Numbered from the stretch's first letter, positions 9,636-20,708 are shown. The stretch: 64,000 nt of DNA from Symbiodinium kawagutii (GCA_009767595.1 VSDK01018159.1:9512-73511); one strand, 5' to 3'. The notes: generated by a model not told the origin, from the sequence alone. Numbers and translations are program-made.

Positions 9636-12611
9636 TCACTCTTTCATTTGTTGAGTGACGACTTGGCCTGCTTCTTCGGCCAATTGGGCGTAGTATAGTT
9701 GATCATCCCGTCTCACCAAATGTTTGACAGCTGCCGTGGCTCTTTTCCATTGAGCCCATAGTTGAGCAGCACATTGATCTTGCAGAGCAAGCGCCGTGGT
9801 ATATAGGGAGAGGGGACTTGACCGGCGAGCTCTCCACCAAGTCACAATGGTGCCAAGTAGCCAACGTTGACAAAGTCGACGGTGTTGCAGAATTTGTTGA
9901 TGTAGAGAGGCTTTGTGCTGGATTGCTTCCCACGTGTCCTCAGCAAGATGCCGCTTCCAAATAGGTCCTGCAGTTCGTCGGGATTGCCGCGGCAACACTG
10001 AGCGAACCTGCTGCGCGAGGCAAGTATTGTGGTGATGGACAGATGTAGTCCAGCTCGGTGTTTGCAGGGCAGCTGTGAGTTTGGCACGTCCTTCAGAGGT
10101 GGAGCACATATTTTGTGTGGCCTTGACGTCAAAACGGGGTTTTCTTCCACGCCGTTGACTGGTGGTGGTCTGAAGGGTGAAAGTGCACATGACCGCAAGA
10201 TGGTCAATTCTTGTGGTAGCAAGGTCAACCTCTTCCAGAACACGGTTGGTGACTGTGTGTACTCGGTCATCGAGTGGCAGCACAAGGTAGTCGAGGCGGT
10301 GGGTGCTGGTCCCATCCGGCGTCCAGTAGGTGTCGTGGCTGCCTTGATGAGTTTCTTCGAAGGTGGCAGGCAGCCACATCGAATGTAGTTGTACCCATTC
10401 CCGTAGAAATCTGCCGGCAAGGTTCTCAGTTTGTTGACCGAAAGCGCCGATGGAGGTGCTGTTGATGGAGCCCAAATGGGCATTTGCATCGCATGCCATG
10501 AGCACTGGATGGTCTTGGGGCGCACGTCGAAGATGCGAGGAAATCGATGCCCAATGGGATTCAAGCACTGTTTCTCCAAGGCCACTATGGGGGCTGTGGG
10601 TATTGACCAAAACACACTTGAGATCTGGATGGCACAGGCGCAGGATGATGGTGTGGGGGCAGCTCCATATGAGACGCACATGCTGTTTGGTGAAAGGCTG
10701 GCCTCCTGGTACCAAGGGCGTGTTTGAATGCAGCCACACTTGAACGCCTTCAGTGCCCTGTGAGGTGGCCGGATGACCAAAGATGATATAGTCCCCAGCT
10801 TTGGTGGGTGTGCCGTGGTGTCTGGTCTCCTGAAGGCAGACAATGGTAGCTCCAACAGCAGCAAATTGATGAGCCAAGGAGGATGGGCGTCCACTCTGTA
10901 GACCAACTTGGCGGTCTTCTTGCAATGTCAGGACATTTGCCGTGGCTATTTGCAGCACAAGTTGGTGGGTTCTGCTTGTAGTGCGGTGGTGAAGCGGGAA
11001 TCCGGTCGTGATGTCAAGGGGCGTAGCCTTGTCATTCTTGACCTCATGGACCAATCGTGTGCCACGCAAACTGGGCAGCGCAGGATCTCCAGATTGCAGT
11101 CCCGGTAATGCCCAGAGCCATTGGAGTGGAGCAGCAAGATCTGAAGCAGTGAGAAGGCGTTGAACAGGATCTTCAGGAAGTGGCGACATCGTAGCTCCAA
11201 GGTTGGCCAAATAGTCCGCGATCTCGTTGCCTTCGATGCCAGTGTGTGCTTTGACATGCTGATATTCGACAGAGGCTCCTCTGTGTTGTAGATGCTGCGA
11301 AAGACTGCGTAGCAATTGCTGCCATTGAGGTGATGCAATTGAACGCCACGTTCCTTTGGCATTGTAGCCAGTGACCATGGCATCAAAGTTGAAGACAACC
11401 GTTGGTAGCGGCGCAGAGGTAGAGCACATATCATCAATGAGCTGAGTAGCCCAGAGGAGTGCCCATGCCATGGCGGTATGTTCAGCATGTCCTGAGTGTT
11501 GCCCTTGAGCAGATACTGCAAGAGAGCCACCTACGAGCCAGTGATCCTCAACTTGGACGAGGAGGAAGATACCTGCACCCAACTTTCCCTGCTTTTTGGA
11601 ACCATCGGTAAAGAAGTGCAGCAAGGACGGGGTTTGGCGGTTCCAGGTTGGCTTGGCAGCGAGAAAGTCAACAAGGTTCCAAGCAAGTTGCGGTTCTTGA
11701 GGCCACTCCGTCAGGGTAGGCAGCGGAACTTGTGTGAGTTCCTTGTACAAGGTGAAAACGGCCTCGAATTCAATCTCAATGGTTTTGGGACGCTTGCCGG
11801 ACGTGACGGCAGGGCAAGGGTCGGCAGGCAAAGAATGTATCTGCAGTAGGGCCAGATCATCGTCAACTGGGGTGTGTGTGAGAGTACCCGGTGTTGGCGC
11901 GTTGTGTCGTAGGAGGACGACAATGTTGAAGGCGTCCCGCATCTCATAGAACTCCCCGTTGACAATGGGTTCACCATTGAGTCTCACAGCACAGGCAGTG
12001 CGTGGGCGAAAGCACAGGGCCCCATAGGCAGATTGGGCGAGTGCCTGATGCCTTTCAAGCCAACGATGGGAGAAGAGTGCTTCATGGTCAATGCCACCAT
12101 CTTCATAGACGAGAGAGGTGAGGCCTGGATGTAGGTGACCGTGGCGTTGTTGAACCAGGACGACATGGATCTTAACATTGTCCGTCATAACGTTGGAAGG
12201 AGGGTCAGGATAGATCATGTGAACCTCCAATGGGGTACCAGGAATGACCCAATCTCGCCAGAGTGCTCGAAGAGTAGCATCAATATGTTGAGGATCGGCA
12301 TCGAGGTCAGCAGGTCGCTGTTCTGTAGTAGCTGGTCGAATGTGGCCATTGATGTAGTACGTGGCAACCAGCATAGTTGGTCCATGGTCAAAGTCCTCGA
12401 TGGAAGCCAAATAATGCCACATGTCGGCGAGCTCCAGGACACCCTCTGGGAGGTCATGGTGGGTAGTCGATCCATGGGTCGAAGGCGTAAGCGTGAAGAG
12501 GGTCGACTCTTCCTCAGGTCGGTGTTCGGGTGGAAGGCCATTGCCTGCTTTAGGCTGTTGGTCACAAGGGCAAACAGTCCCAAACATCGAGGACGACGCC
12601 AACAAATCCAA
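9636..12611 (-). CDS. LINE ORF, 5' part: RNase H plus AP-endonuclease domain
   Basis: About 990 codons are open. The first codon listed is TTG and a stop lies just upstream, because the true 5' context was lost at the inversion junction. An RNase H domain covers about residues 330-475: TDGSK (D336), the glutamate of HAEHTA (E377), FNFD (D410) and the HVKAHTGIEGNEIAD segment ending in D466. An exonuclease-endonuclease-phosphatase domain follows at about 553-810: TANVLTL (N559), LQETR (E595), CDANAH (D708/N710), RLDYLVL (D774) and RIDHLAV (D803-H804). The catalytic sets of both domains look complete. The endonuclease would nick target DNA and the RNase H would remove the RNA strand. RNase H upstream of the endonuclease is not the usual LINE order. 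The last codons and the stop come from the target duplication. Confidence 0.88.
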   Translation of the reverse strand: MDLLASSSMFGTVCPCDQQPKAGNGLPPEHRPEEESTLFTLTPSTHGSTTHHDLPEGVLELADMWHYLASIEDFDHGPTMLVATYYINGHIRPATTEQRPADLDADPQHIDATLRALWRDWVIPGTPLEVHMIYPDPPSNVMTDNVKIHVVLVQQRHGHLHPGLTSLVYEDGGIDHEALFSHRWLERHQALAQSAYGALCFRPRTACAVRLNGEPIVNGEFYEMRDAFNIVVLLRHNAPTPGTLTHTPVDDDLALLQIHSLPADPCPAVTSGKRPKTIEIEFEAVFTLYKELTQVPLPTLTEWPQEPQLAWNLVDFLAAKPTWNRQTPSLLHFFTDGSKKQGKLGAGIFLLVQVEDHWLVGGSLAVSAQGQHSGHAEHTAMAWALLWATQLIDDMCSTSAPLPTVVFNFDAMVTGYNAKGTWRSIASPQWQQLLRSLSQHLQHRGASVEYQHVKAHTGIEGNEIADYLANLGATMSPLPEDPVQRLLTASDLAAPLQWLWALPGLQSGDPALPSLRGTRLVHEVKNDKATPLDITTGFPLHHRTTSRTHQLVLQIATANVLTLQEDRQVGLQSGRPSSLAHQFAAVGATIVCLQETRHHGTPTKAGDYIIFGHPATSQGTEGVQVWLHSNTPLVPGGQPFTKQHVRLIWSCPHTIILRLCHPDLKCVLVNTHSPHSGLGETVLESHWASISSHLRRAPQDHPVLMACDANAHLGSINSTSIGAFGQQTENLAGRFLREWVQLHSMWLPATFEETHQGSHDTYWTPDGTSTHRLDYLVLPLDDRVHTVTNRVLEEVDLATTRIDHLAVMCTFTLQTTTSQRRGRKPRFDVKATQNMCSTSEGRAKLTAALQTPSWTTSVHHHNTCLAQQVRSVLPRQSRRTAGPIWKRHLAEDTWEAIQHKASLHQQILQHRRLCQRWLLGTIVTWWRARRSSPLSLYTTALALQDQCAAQLWAQWKRATAAVKHLVRRDDQLYYAQLAEEAGQVVTQQMKE
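9638..9649 (+). repeat. Left target-site duplication of the LINE
   Basis: ACTCTTTCATTT here is repeated exactly at 16414-16425, on the far side of the element. It contributes the last codons of the inverted ORF, as expected if the ORF runs out of the element into host DNA. Confidence 0.85.
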
Positions 12612-15600
12612 CCCGACCTGTACCTCGAGTTCTTATCACACTTTGAAACCCTCGAGGCAGGCAACACCCTTACAGGCCCTCAGCTCATTCAAGAACTCCA
12701 TGACGATGTACAAACTACTCTGGATGAGAGACCTATGGTGGAGTCCTTCGACCTCGCAGCCATTCCTAGCCTGTGTCAAATCGAGCAGATGTGTCACAAG
12801 CAGCACCCAGGCCGAGCAGCCGGACCCGACTGCATTTTGCCAGATGTTGCCCATCAAGCCCCTGACATCATCGCCGGACCTCTCCACAATCTGATCTTGA
12901 AGAGCTATCTCCAAGGCCAAGAACCCATCGCTGCCAAGGGCGGCATTCTTCAGCCTATATGGAAAGGAAAAACTGCGCTCCATGAAGCGCAGGGCTACAG
13001 AGGCATTCTCCTCTCCAACTGCTTCTCCAAAGTGGCCCACGCTTGGACCAGAGAACAATTGCTGCAGACCTACACCCGAGTCGCCAGAGAGGGACAACTC
13101 GGAGGCCTACGTGAACGACAAACCATTGTCGCTGCACACTCTCTGCGACTATTCACAAGGTTGGCTAAGCAAGCCCGGATCAGTACTGCAGTGATCTTTC
13201 TCGACTTGACCAGCGCTTTCCATCATATGTACAGGGAATGGGCCTTCGTATTGCGTAGCTATGTGACTGAGGACGACCTCCGCGCCATCATCCTTGAGAA
13301 TGACGCGATTGACATCCCTCAGCTCCTTCGACACCTTCGACAAGCTGCCCAGGACAACCCGGTCAACCTCCCTTCAGCCCTGCGTTACCTGGTGCATTCA
13401 TTACATCAGCAGTCATGGTTCCGTCTCGCACCTGCTGATGACCACGAGCAACCAGACACTACTTCCCGCACAAAACGTGGAAGCCGCCCAGGAAGTCCAC
13501 TGGCAGATGTGACGTTTAACATCGTGATGAGTCAAATCATGGCCCGAATTGAGGACTCCCTGATCCAACTCCCCACCTACACGGCGGGCCGAGACAAACT
13601 ATCGGCAGTGGCCCCCAACCTGGCATGGGTTGACGACTTGGCAGTACCACTATGTGCACCTACTGCGGCCGAGATGATGCCATTGGTACAACAAGCCCTA
13701 TCCATCATCCATACTGCCTTCACCTCCTTCGGCTTCACCCTAAATTTCGGCAAAGGCAAGTCGGAGATCGTGGTCATGTACAGAGGCGACGGGGCCAACA
13801 CACATCGCCTCAATACCTTCGATGTACCACATCACCCCACTGTCACCTTCAGCACCGAAGCCGTGATCCAAACGCTTCGAGTTGTACCCAGCTACAAACA
13901 CCTCGGCATCCGATACTCTATGGATGCTGACACGGACCCCGAAATTCGTGTCAGAGTTGGCCAAGGACGGTCTGCCTTTCAGGAATTGAAAAAGCCCATC
14001 TTCACAAACCGTGCCATCCCGAGTGATGTTCGACAACAGCTCTGCCACAGCCTGGTCACCACTCGGGTTCTATATGGTGCTGCGTGCTGGTCGAACCTCT
14101 CTGATGCCCAGTTTTCACGCCTCGACGCACACCTAGCTCAATGCCAACGCACAATTGAGGGAGATGGATTCTGGTGCCCCAACGGCGCTACCCCTACGAA
14201 GCAACTACGTGCTCGCAAAGGACTACCTGATTTCCGCCTTCTTCATCGCAGGCTACGCCTCACCCTCTTGAAGACCATCGCAGCTGGACGAGACCCTTTC
14301 TACAACCAGCTTCTCCTGGCTGAGTATCAACTTCAGACCAGCTGGTTGCGTGATGTCCAGGACGATGTGGCCTGGCTTAGCTCCTTGGTCACATTGCCAT
14401 TTACCCTCCCGTCCACTCCCACCTGGCCCTGGGAAGACCTCTTGACGGCTATCTCTCAGATTTCGTCATGGAAGGCCATGGTCAAGCGAGCCACAACCAA
14501 ACACCTTTTGCAAGAGCAGATCGCTGATGAGGTTTGTATGCATCACATGGACATCATTGGTGCCATTCATCAAGGAGATCCCACTCCTCCTCCCATGGTG
14601 AACCTCTTCAAGACCACCGAGCCTGCTCCACTGGATTTCCCTTGCCCGGAATGTGAACAGAGCTTCGAGTCAGCCAGATCGCTCTGGATGCACAGATATC
14701 AGCGACACAATCATCGAGCTGAAGAGCCACAATTTGTGCAGTCCACCATTTGCGGAGGCTGTTTGAGGAACTTCAGAACCACCCACCGTGTTCAACAACA
14801 CCTTCGCTACAAGCAGAATGGTTGCATGGCACGCCTCCGACTTACCAAGAAGCCGGACACACCGGCAAAAATTGGCCTTCCTGCCCACATGGCCGGTGTG
14901 AAACGCCTACCATGTACGCGCACACATCATGGGCCACTTCGACCTACGCCAACACAACATCGTCGTGCTCTTCTTCTTCGGGACCGCTGGCTCCTGACCT
15001 CTGGCCCTCAACCAGTGCCAACCCCTGAACAACAAGATCTGGTTGCACCTCTTCTACATCGTTGGCGGCTTTGGCTCACTGCCCCAGTCTTGGCACCTAC
15101 GAGCTCCCCGAGCAGCTTGGCAGATCAAATGCTGCAGGACCTCATGGACCTCGACATCCAGCCTTGGATACTGGAGACTCTCCTATGGCAATGGCGCTAC
15201 CACAGCCTCCCTGCGTGGGGCGGCACTTGTGATGCGGCCATTCTTCGGGAACTGGACGAGTTGCTGGGTCAACTCCCCTACTTCCTGGACAAGTTCAACC
15301 TTCTGCAGATTGACAAGGCGTTGGACGACGACGAGATCGACGAGGAAGCTGACATGGCACCCCAGCCCGTGTGCCATCGCAGTCCGAAGACCTGCCACTT
15401 CACTCAGACCTCCGCCTTTGCCCAACTGGAAACCTGGGAAGCAGACCTGAAGGGGTATCCCACAACTTGGACACCCACCATCAGCTCCCCTGTGCAGATC
15501 GACCTCACGATCGTCCTGCATATGTTTTCTGGACGCAGAAGACGCCTTGATTTCCACGACTGGGTACAGCACATGTACGGTGATTGCACACCCTACCTGT

Positions 15601-16413
15601 GCATTGTCTCCCTCGACCTTGCCATCGACGATGCCATGGACATCTACCAGATGAAGGTTTGGCAATCAGTGCTCGCTGCCGCGGCCAGTGGTGCTATTCG
15701 TGCACTGCTGGTCGGCCCACCTTGCGAATCGTGGTCTTCGGCACGATACCACCAATTAGAAGATGGGAAAGGGCCACGTCCCGTGCGAGACAGTGCCCGC
15801 CCCTGGGGCAAGGCTCTGCTGGGATACAAGGAGCTTCAGCAAGGGCGCATTGGCAGCTCCCTGCTGCTGCATGCGCTACACGTGTGGTGCTTGGTGGCCA
15901 TCCATGGAGGACGACACCCTGCGTGGTCCGGGGAACCTACACACGCATCCATATGGCGCACCTCACTCCTTCATCTCATCGTGGAGGTCTATGGTTTGGG
16001 GCGCACCTACACCTTCCCACAGTTCCTTCTGGGAGCTGGCGGCTGCAAACCCACAACGCTCCTCTACCAGAACTTCAACCTGCCGGGTTCGATTGCCACG
16101 CACCTTCGACATGATCTGCCCCGTCCAGGTACAGCCTTAATTGGCCGTGCTCGCAATGGCACTTTTCGTACAATGGTGGCCATAGAATATCCACCATTAA
16201 TGTGCCAAGCACTGGCCGCCATGCTGTGTGCCGACCTCACTGCAGTACCCGCCACTGGCGCTGCTGATGAGTGGGGCCACCTTTTCAAGGCGTTTGCGTC
16301 CCAGAGTGCACAGATTTCTGGTCGTACCATCCGCCCGGACTACCAACCGCAGTAGTCCCTTACCATATACCCAAGCTACAGGCATAGACCTCGCAAGCTG
16401 CAATTGGAAAAAA
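9650..16413. mobile_element. LINE-type retrotransposon with inverted 5' half (twin-primed insertion)
   Basis: A 12-bp direct repeat brackets the element and a short A run (16408-16414) ends it, both typical of target-primed reverse transcription. From 9650 to about 12.6 kb the element reads on the minus strand (RNase H and endonuclease); from there to 16413 it reads on the plus strand (reverse transcriptase onward). The minus ORF begins at the internal junction and ends at the outer boundary, the geometry that twin priming gives: the 5' segment inverted next to a normally oriented 3' segment. Both halves are open with no internal stop, so the insertion looks recent. The junction lies at about 12540-12610; up to a few dozen residues between endonuclease and reverse transcriptase may be lost. 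As placed, it cannot make the full protein from one strand. Confidence 0.88.
12560..16355 (+). CDS. LINE ORF, 3' part: reverse transcriptase, C2H2 fingers and PPC domain
   Basis: The frame is open from 12135, but the part before about 12560 is antisense to the inverted half, so I place the real start at the junction. Residues below are numbered from 12135. Reverse transcriptase: FLDLTSAF (D357), RGSRPGSPLADVTFN, and AWVDDLAV (D500-D501). Two zinc-finger-like segments follow: CPECEQSF...HRYQRH (about 836-857) and CGGCLRNF...HLRYKQNGC (about 873-898). The C-terminal domain has LHMFSG (F1131), a D-containing strand, LLVGPPCESW (C1197) and SGEPTH (E1267), which recall cytosine methyltransferase motifs I, IV and VI. 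A domain with the same motif order lies in the copia polyprotein. The stop is TAG at 16353; the 3' UTR is about 50 bp before the A run. The cytoplasmic or nuclear role is target-primed reverse transcription. Confidence 0.88.
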
Positions 16414-16425
16414 ACTCTTTCATTT
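16414..16425 (+). repeat. Right target-site duplication of the LINE
   Basis: ACTCTTTCATTT, identical to 9638-9649, directly after the element's short A run. The first A could belong to the A run, so the duplication is 11 or 12 bp. Confidence 0.85.
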
Positions 16426-16859
16426 TCTTCCAAACACCAAAAACCCACTTGTCCACCACAATCATGCTGGGAGGCTGCGCCGGGAGAGTGATTGCAAACG
16501 ACGCTAGCACCACATCTTTGAATACAAAGAACGCTAAGACCACATCCTGCTCAACCATATTTTTTGAAGGTAACCACATGTTAGAACATTTCAAAATGTC
16601 TTGCTTCCAATAGAGCTTGATTCAACTTGTTGATTCACTTTCTGAAAGTTTCGGGCAAGTTTTCTGAGAGACGGGTTTTCTGAGAGATTTCTGAGGCTTT
16701 CGAAGGATTGGCATCTCTTCAACAGCTGCTGACTAAAGCTGTTTCACTGTTCAGCTAGTAGATTGTGCCCACTGTGAAGTCAGCATCATGTTTCTATCCA
16801 GTGGCATGTATGCAATCTCAACATCCAGACTCTGACATAATCATCTTCTAACAATTTGG
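16426..16859. other. No recognisable gene
   Basis: Host sequence to the right of the LINE; no motif or repeat recognised. Confidence 0.4.
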
Positions 16860-17279
16860 GTGAGATATGGTTGCCTTTCAGTCATGAAAGACGCCTTTAG
16901 CAAACTTTCTCTTACCGGTGGTGGAAAACAACGAGCTGCCGCATTCGAAACTCAGACTTTCAAGGCTGACAATGTGAAGTCCGAACTGGCAATATTACTG
17001 GTGACTCTGTTTTCTTGGGGGTCTATTTCTGCAACATTGGTTCAACGAATCGCGAAATCAGCAAACAATGATTTGCATTCTGCAGGGAAAGGACAAATCA
17101 ATGAATGGCAAGTTCTGGCGCACTTGGGAGCAAACGGTACAGGGAAGAACAACATTCATCGAGATTTGATGCGAAAGCTTCCCAAAGCAAGCTTGCCATT
17201 GACCCAAACCACTGTCCCAGTGAAATGTTCCTCAAGTACAGGATCAATAGTTCATTATGCATTACAAACAGTGCCATGA
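16860..17279 (+). CDS. Unidentified exon-like open frame
   Basis: This 139-codon frame is longer and less biased in composition than its neighbours. It contains ISATLVQRIAKSANNDL and AHLGANGTGKNNIHRDLMRK. I do not recognise a domain with certainty; the wording resembles exons of repeated dinoflagellate genes, which is memory and not a search result. There is no convincing start codon context and no partner exon was found. It may be an isolated exon or a gene remnant. Confidence 0.3.
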   Translation: MRYGCLSVMKDAFSKLSLTGGGKQRAAAFETQTFKADNVKSELAILLVTLFSWGSISATLVQRIAKSANNDLHSAGKGQINEWQVLAHLGANGTGKNNIHRDLMRKLPKASLPLTQTTVPVKCSSSTGSIVHYALQTVP

Positions 17280-17404
17280 CTTTTGCCGTGTGATCTTTGG
17301 AAAGATATTCGGGATACTGGGATACAGGAAACTTCAAACTTCTGATCATCCTGCCCTACAACATCACCCAGTCAAGCAGGTCAGAAATTTCCAAACGCGA
17401 ACAA

Positions 17405-18430
17405 TTCCTCTAGCCTCAACATATCACTTGTTGACATTCTTCCCCATGGCACGCCGCACGAAAAGGAACACTATCTATGTACTTGTGTCCCTACATGAAT
17501 CTAGTTGAAACATGTGGAAAAATACAGCGTGCCACTACGTTTGGGCTCTTGACCACATGCCTACCTAAAGTAGAGTACACATCAGCAACAGGCTACTTTC
17601 TGACACTATTCCGCATGGCACGCCGCAAAAACATGAACACCATCTATGTACTTGTATCCCTACATGGTTCTGGTTGAGACATGTTGGAAAATACAGCGTG
17701 CCATTGCGTTAGGGCTCTTGACCACATGCCTATCCGAAGAAAAAAATATAAACCACATATCACTTGTCGACACTCTTCCCCATACCGGCATGAGACAAAT
17801 ATTCACCAATAAGTATATTTAATATTTATGTGTATGTGTGTGCGTGCATACATCACATCTCACTTTCTGACACTCTCACCACAAAAACATGAGAACAATT
17901 GATGTATGCACTAGTGTTCCTAGATGATTCCACTAGAAACAAATGCACATCAAGACATTGAGATTGATCTCTTGACCACATGCCTTCCTAAAGAGAAATG
18001 CAGAAAAACAACAAGCCACTTTCTGACGCTCTGTCCCATGGCACAACGCAAAAAAAAACATGAACACACCATCTATGTACTTGTCTCCCTAGAAGATCCT
18101 ACTCGAAACAAGTGCGGGAACACAGCGTGCCAATGCGTTTGGGCTCGTGAACGCATGCCTACACAAAGAAGAATGCACATAAGCAAAAGGCCACTTTCTG
18201 ACACTCATCCCCAAGGCACAGTGCAAAAACATGAGCACTATCTATTTACTTGTGTCCCTGGAAGATTCCACTTGAAACATGTGGATGAACACAGTTGCCA
18301 TTGCGTTTTGGCTCTGAAACACATACTTCTCTAAAGAAAGAAATTTAAGCAACATATCACTTGTTGACACTCTTCCCAATGGCACACCGGCATGAGACAA
18401 CTTCAGGGTGGACGAGACAAGAAACCCCAT
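17405..18430. repeat. Degenerate ~170-bp tandem repeat, about seven units
   Basis: Each unit contains CA(C/T)TT(G/C)T(T/G)GACACTCTTCCCCATGGCAC-like sequence, then AACA-CATCTATGTACTTGTGTCCCTA, then AAACATGTGGAAAATACAGCGTGCCA, then CTCTTGACCACATGCCTA. Unit starts fall near 17417, 17585, 17755, 17860, 18017, 18190 and 18350; one unit is shortened. ORFs inside are repeat-derived. Confidence 0.8.
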
Positions 18431-18476
18431 CTACCCAGTATCTTATATCTGTACATGTTTATATTTGTAGATGATA

Positions 18477-18645
18477 AGAGGTGTACAAGAGGTGTGGCAG
18501 AGGTGTGGCCGAGGTGTGGCAGCGGGTGTGGCAGAGGTGTGGCAGTAAGAAACTTGAGGTGTGGCAGAGGTGTGGCAGTAAGAAACTTGAGGTGTGGCAG
18601 AGGTGTGGCAGTACGAAACTTGAGGTGTGGCAGAGGTATGGGAAA
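18477..18645. repeat. 33-bp minisatellite GAGGTGTGGCAG...TAAGAAACTT
   Basis: GAGGTGTGGCAGAGGTGTGG followed by CAGTAAGAAACTT repeats three times with near identity, preceded by five shorter AGAGGTGTGGC units. Confidence 0.85.
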
Positions 18646-19496
18646 AGCCGGGGTCAGCGTTCATTCTGGGCACAGAGGATCATGGTAGGGAAACCATCCA
18701 AGTGTAGAATGCAGAGGATCATGAGAGAATGCACTCATATAGGCAATATGTTTCTGTGTACATGTAACCCCAAGCATTGAAGAATGCATGAGAAACCACG
18801 TGTGGTTATTTACACATTTACACTACCCTCCCAATTGATAGAATGTATCTGTCATATGTATTGAATGTGTATGTAGAATGTGTATGTACACACAGCACCA
18901 GCTGGGCAAGAGAAAGATCCAGCACGCCAAAGTCTTCTTGGAGTTCTTGAACTTCACCTGCGCCCAAAGGCAGGGCCCGTGACTGCTATATGTTTCTCAT
19001 CATTTGCATTTGCCACAGTATTTGCATCTCGACTCATGCATGTGCATGCTTTTGCATGGTTGGCTTGCAATGGATGGTCTGTCAAACCAACCACTCTTAG
19101 GTCCTATCGTGTTGGCCTTCCTTGTCCACCGGCTCATAAATGTTTTTGGTCGCATTGACATCTGCAACGTTCAAGTGAAATCATGGTGAAACCCATGGCG
19201 TTGGAAGTGAAACCAGGCAAGTGGAACAGCAACGCATATGGTTGCATTTAGGCACCTGCACGCAAATGAAAAGGCCTCACAGCAATGCACATGATTGCAC
19301 ATGAGTAAGCAACATAAGAAGTAAGGATTGCAAAGGGCTCAAACAGCCAACAAGTAAACAAATGGGACTTGGGACTAATCCACACTTGTTGGGTCAACAA
19401 TTATTGTGAATTTCCATTCTGTAGTGAACACTGTGCCATTAAACTGGTCAGTAGCCACCCAAGCCAGAACAAATTCTCAACAAGTAAGCTTTCAGT
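18646..19496. other. No recognisable gene
   Basis: Short ORFs only. The words GCATGTGCATG and TGCACATGATTGCACATG recur but give no regular repeat. Confidence 0.4.
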
Positions 19497-20708
19497 TCAA
19501 TTGTTGACTTTGAAAGGCCTTTTCGCCCGGCGTTGCAGCTCTGCATTGATCTTCTTTGAGGCTGATTTCAATTGCTGGCTTGACACTTGGGTCCAGTTCG
19601 ACTTAAGAGGAGTTCCATCAAGTGCATCGCATGCAATCTTCACATCCATGAGGGTGAGGCGTCCATATTTCATATGAACTTTGACACTGCCAGGAGCATG
19701 TCTCCTTGGTGCGGCTGGGAGGGATCAAGCGAACCTTAGGCGCCTAAGGATATCCAAATTGAATTTCTTGACTTAGGATGAACACTAAAAAGGGGGGGGG
19801 CAGGACAGGGCAATAAATCAACACATGTGACAGACATGATATGATGTGATAATCAACACAAATGACCAGCGTCAACATCCCAACATATCCCCGGCCCAAT
19901 CCGTCATTTCAAGTTCAACATCCCGTCATTGCCATGTCCCAATCAGGTCAGCAGCATCAGTGGGCACAATGTTTGCTGGAATCCCAGACCGCTTGAAGTC
20001 ATGTCAGGGGGTGCCGTTTGAATGTGCATGGTCTAGTACGAGCATCAAATAAGATGAAAACAATTTTGTAATTTTTTTTGGCAAATAGTTAAATAAAATG
20101 AAGGCTAGGCTCGCATACTTCATGGAAAGTGCAGTGCTCAGTCCTTCACCCATCAGCTCCGTAATCAGCGTTGCACGTCCACTATGTGGCCGCAGTTTGG
20201 CCACTTCAGGACCCCACTTCTTGCCAGTTTTCTTCAAATGATCCAGAAAGCGAGGAGCTTGTCGCTTCGCATGAGCGTAGATGGCCTGGTAATGCAAATG
20301 CTCATCCTGGGCCCCCTTCCTGGATGTAAATATGAATCCTTCTGCAGGGACTTCATAGGTGTCTGCAAAGTCACATGATCCATGTTTGTGCTTGCGCTGG
20401 CGCTGCACCGTGAATCCATGTGACAAAAGGGATTTGAGCCAAGTCACATGAGTCTTACGGACGTAGACCTCGCCAGGTGACTTTCTGTTGCCTTGGGTCT
20501 CACCCGTCGCCTTGGTGATCTTCGGAATTTCACCCCTGACACTGATATCTTCCCTTTTCAGGCAGAGCGCCTCACTGCACCTGAGTACCACTGCCACGCG
20601 AGCGCCACACTCAGCAGCAATGAATTTCACCCATTCTTTCCACAATGAGCGAGACAAAGCTGGAGCTTGCCCAATTCTCTTCTTTTGTTGTTTCTTCATG
20701 GCTGGCAT
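19497..20708 (-). CDS. Tyrosine recombinase/integrase-like gene, two exons
   Basis: The first exon runs from ATG 20708 to about 20110. It carries VVLRCSEALCLKREDI, where the arginine fits catalytic box I, and AKLRPHSGRATLITELMGEG, where HSGR fits the H-x-x-R box, ending in SMKYA. The second exon, from about 19706 to a TGA at 19497-19499, carries RRHAPGSVKVHMKYGRLTL, giving the second conserved H and the nucleophilic tyrosine of KYG. The intron of about 400 bp between them contains stops in all the frames I followed. The residue set R, H-x-x-R, H, Y supports an active-site-complete site-specific recombinase of the lambda-integrase fold. It could derive from a Crypton- or DIRS-like element, but no reverse transcriptase or terminal repeats were found beside it. 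Upstream exons may exist (see 20975-21187). Confidence 0.65.

Noticed and set aside
12135..12560. N-terminal part of the plus-strand LINE ORF
   Set aside because: It is antisense to the inverted RNase H/endonuclease half and has no motif; the open frame is a by-product.
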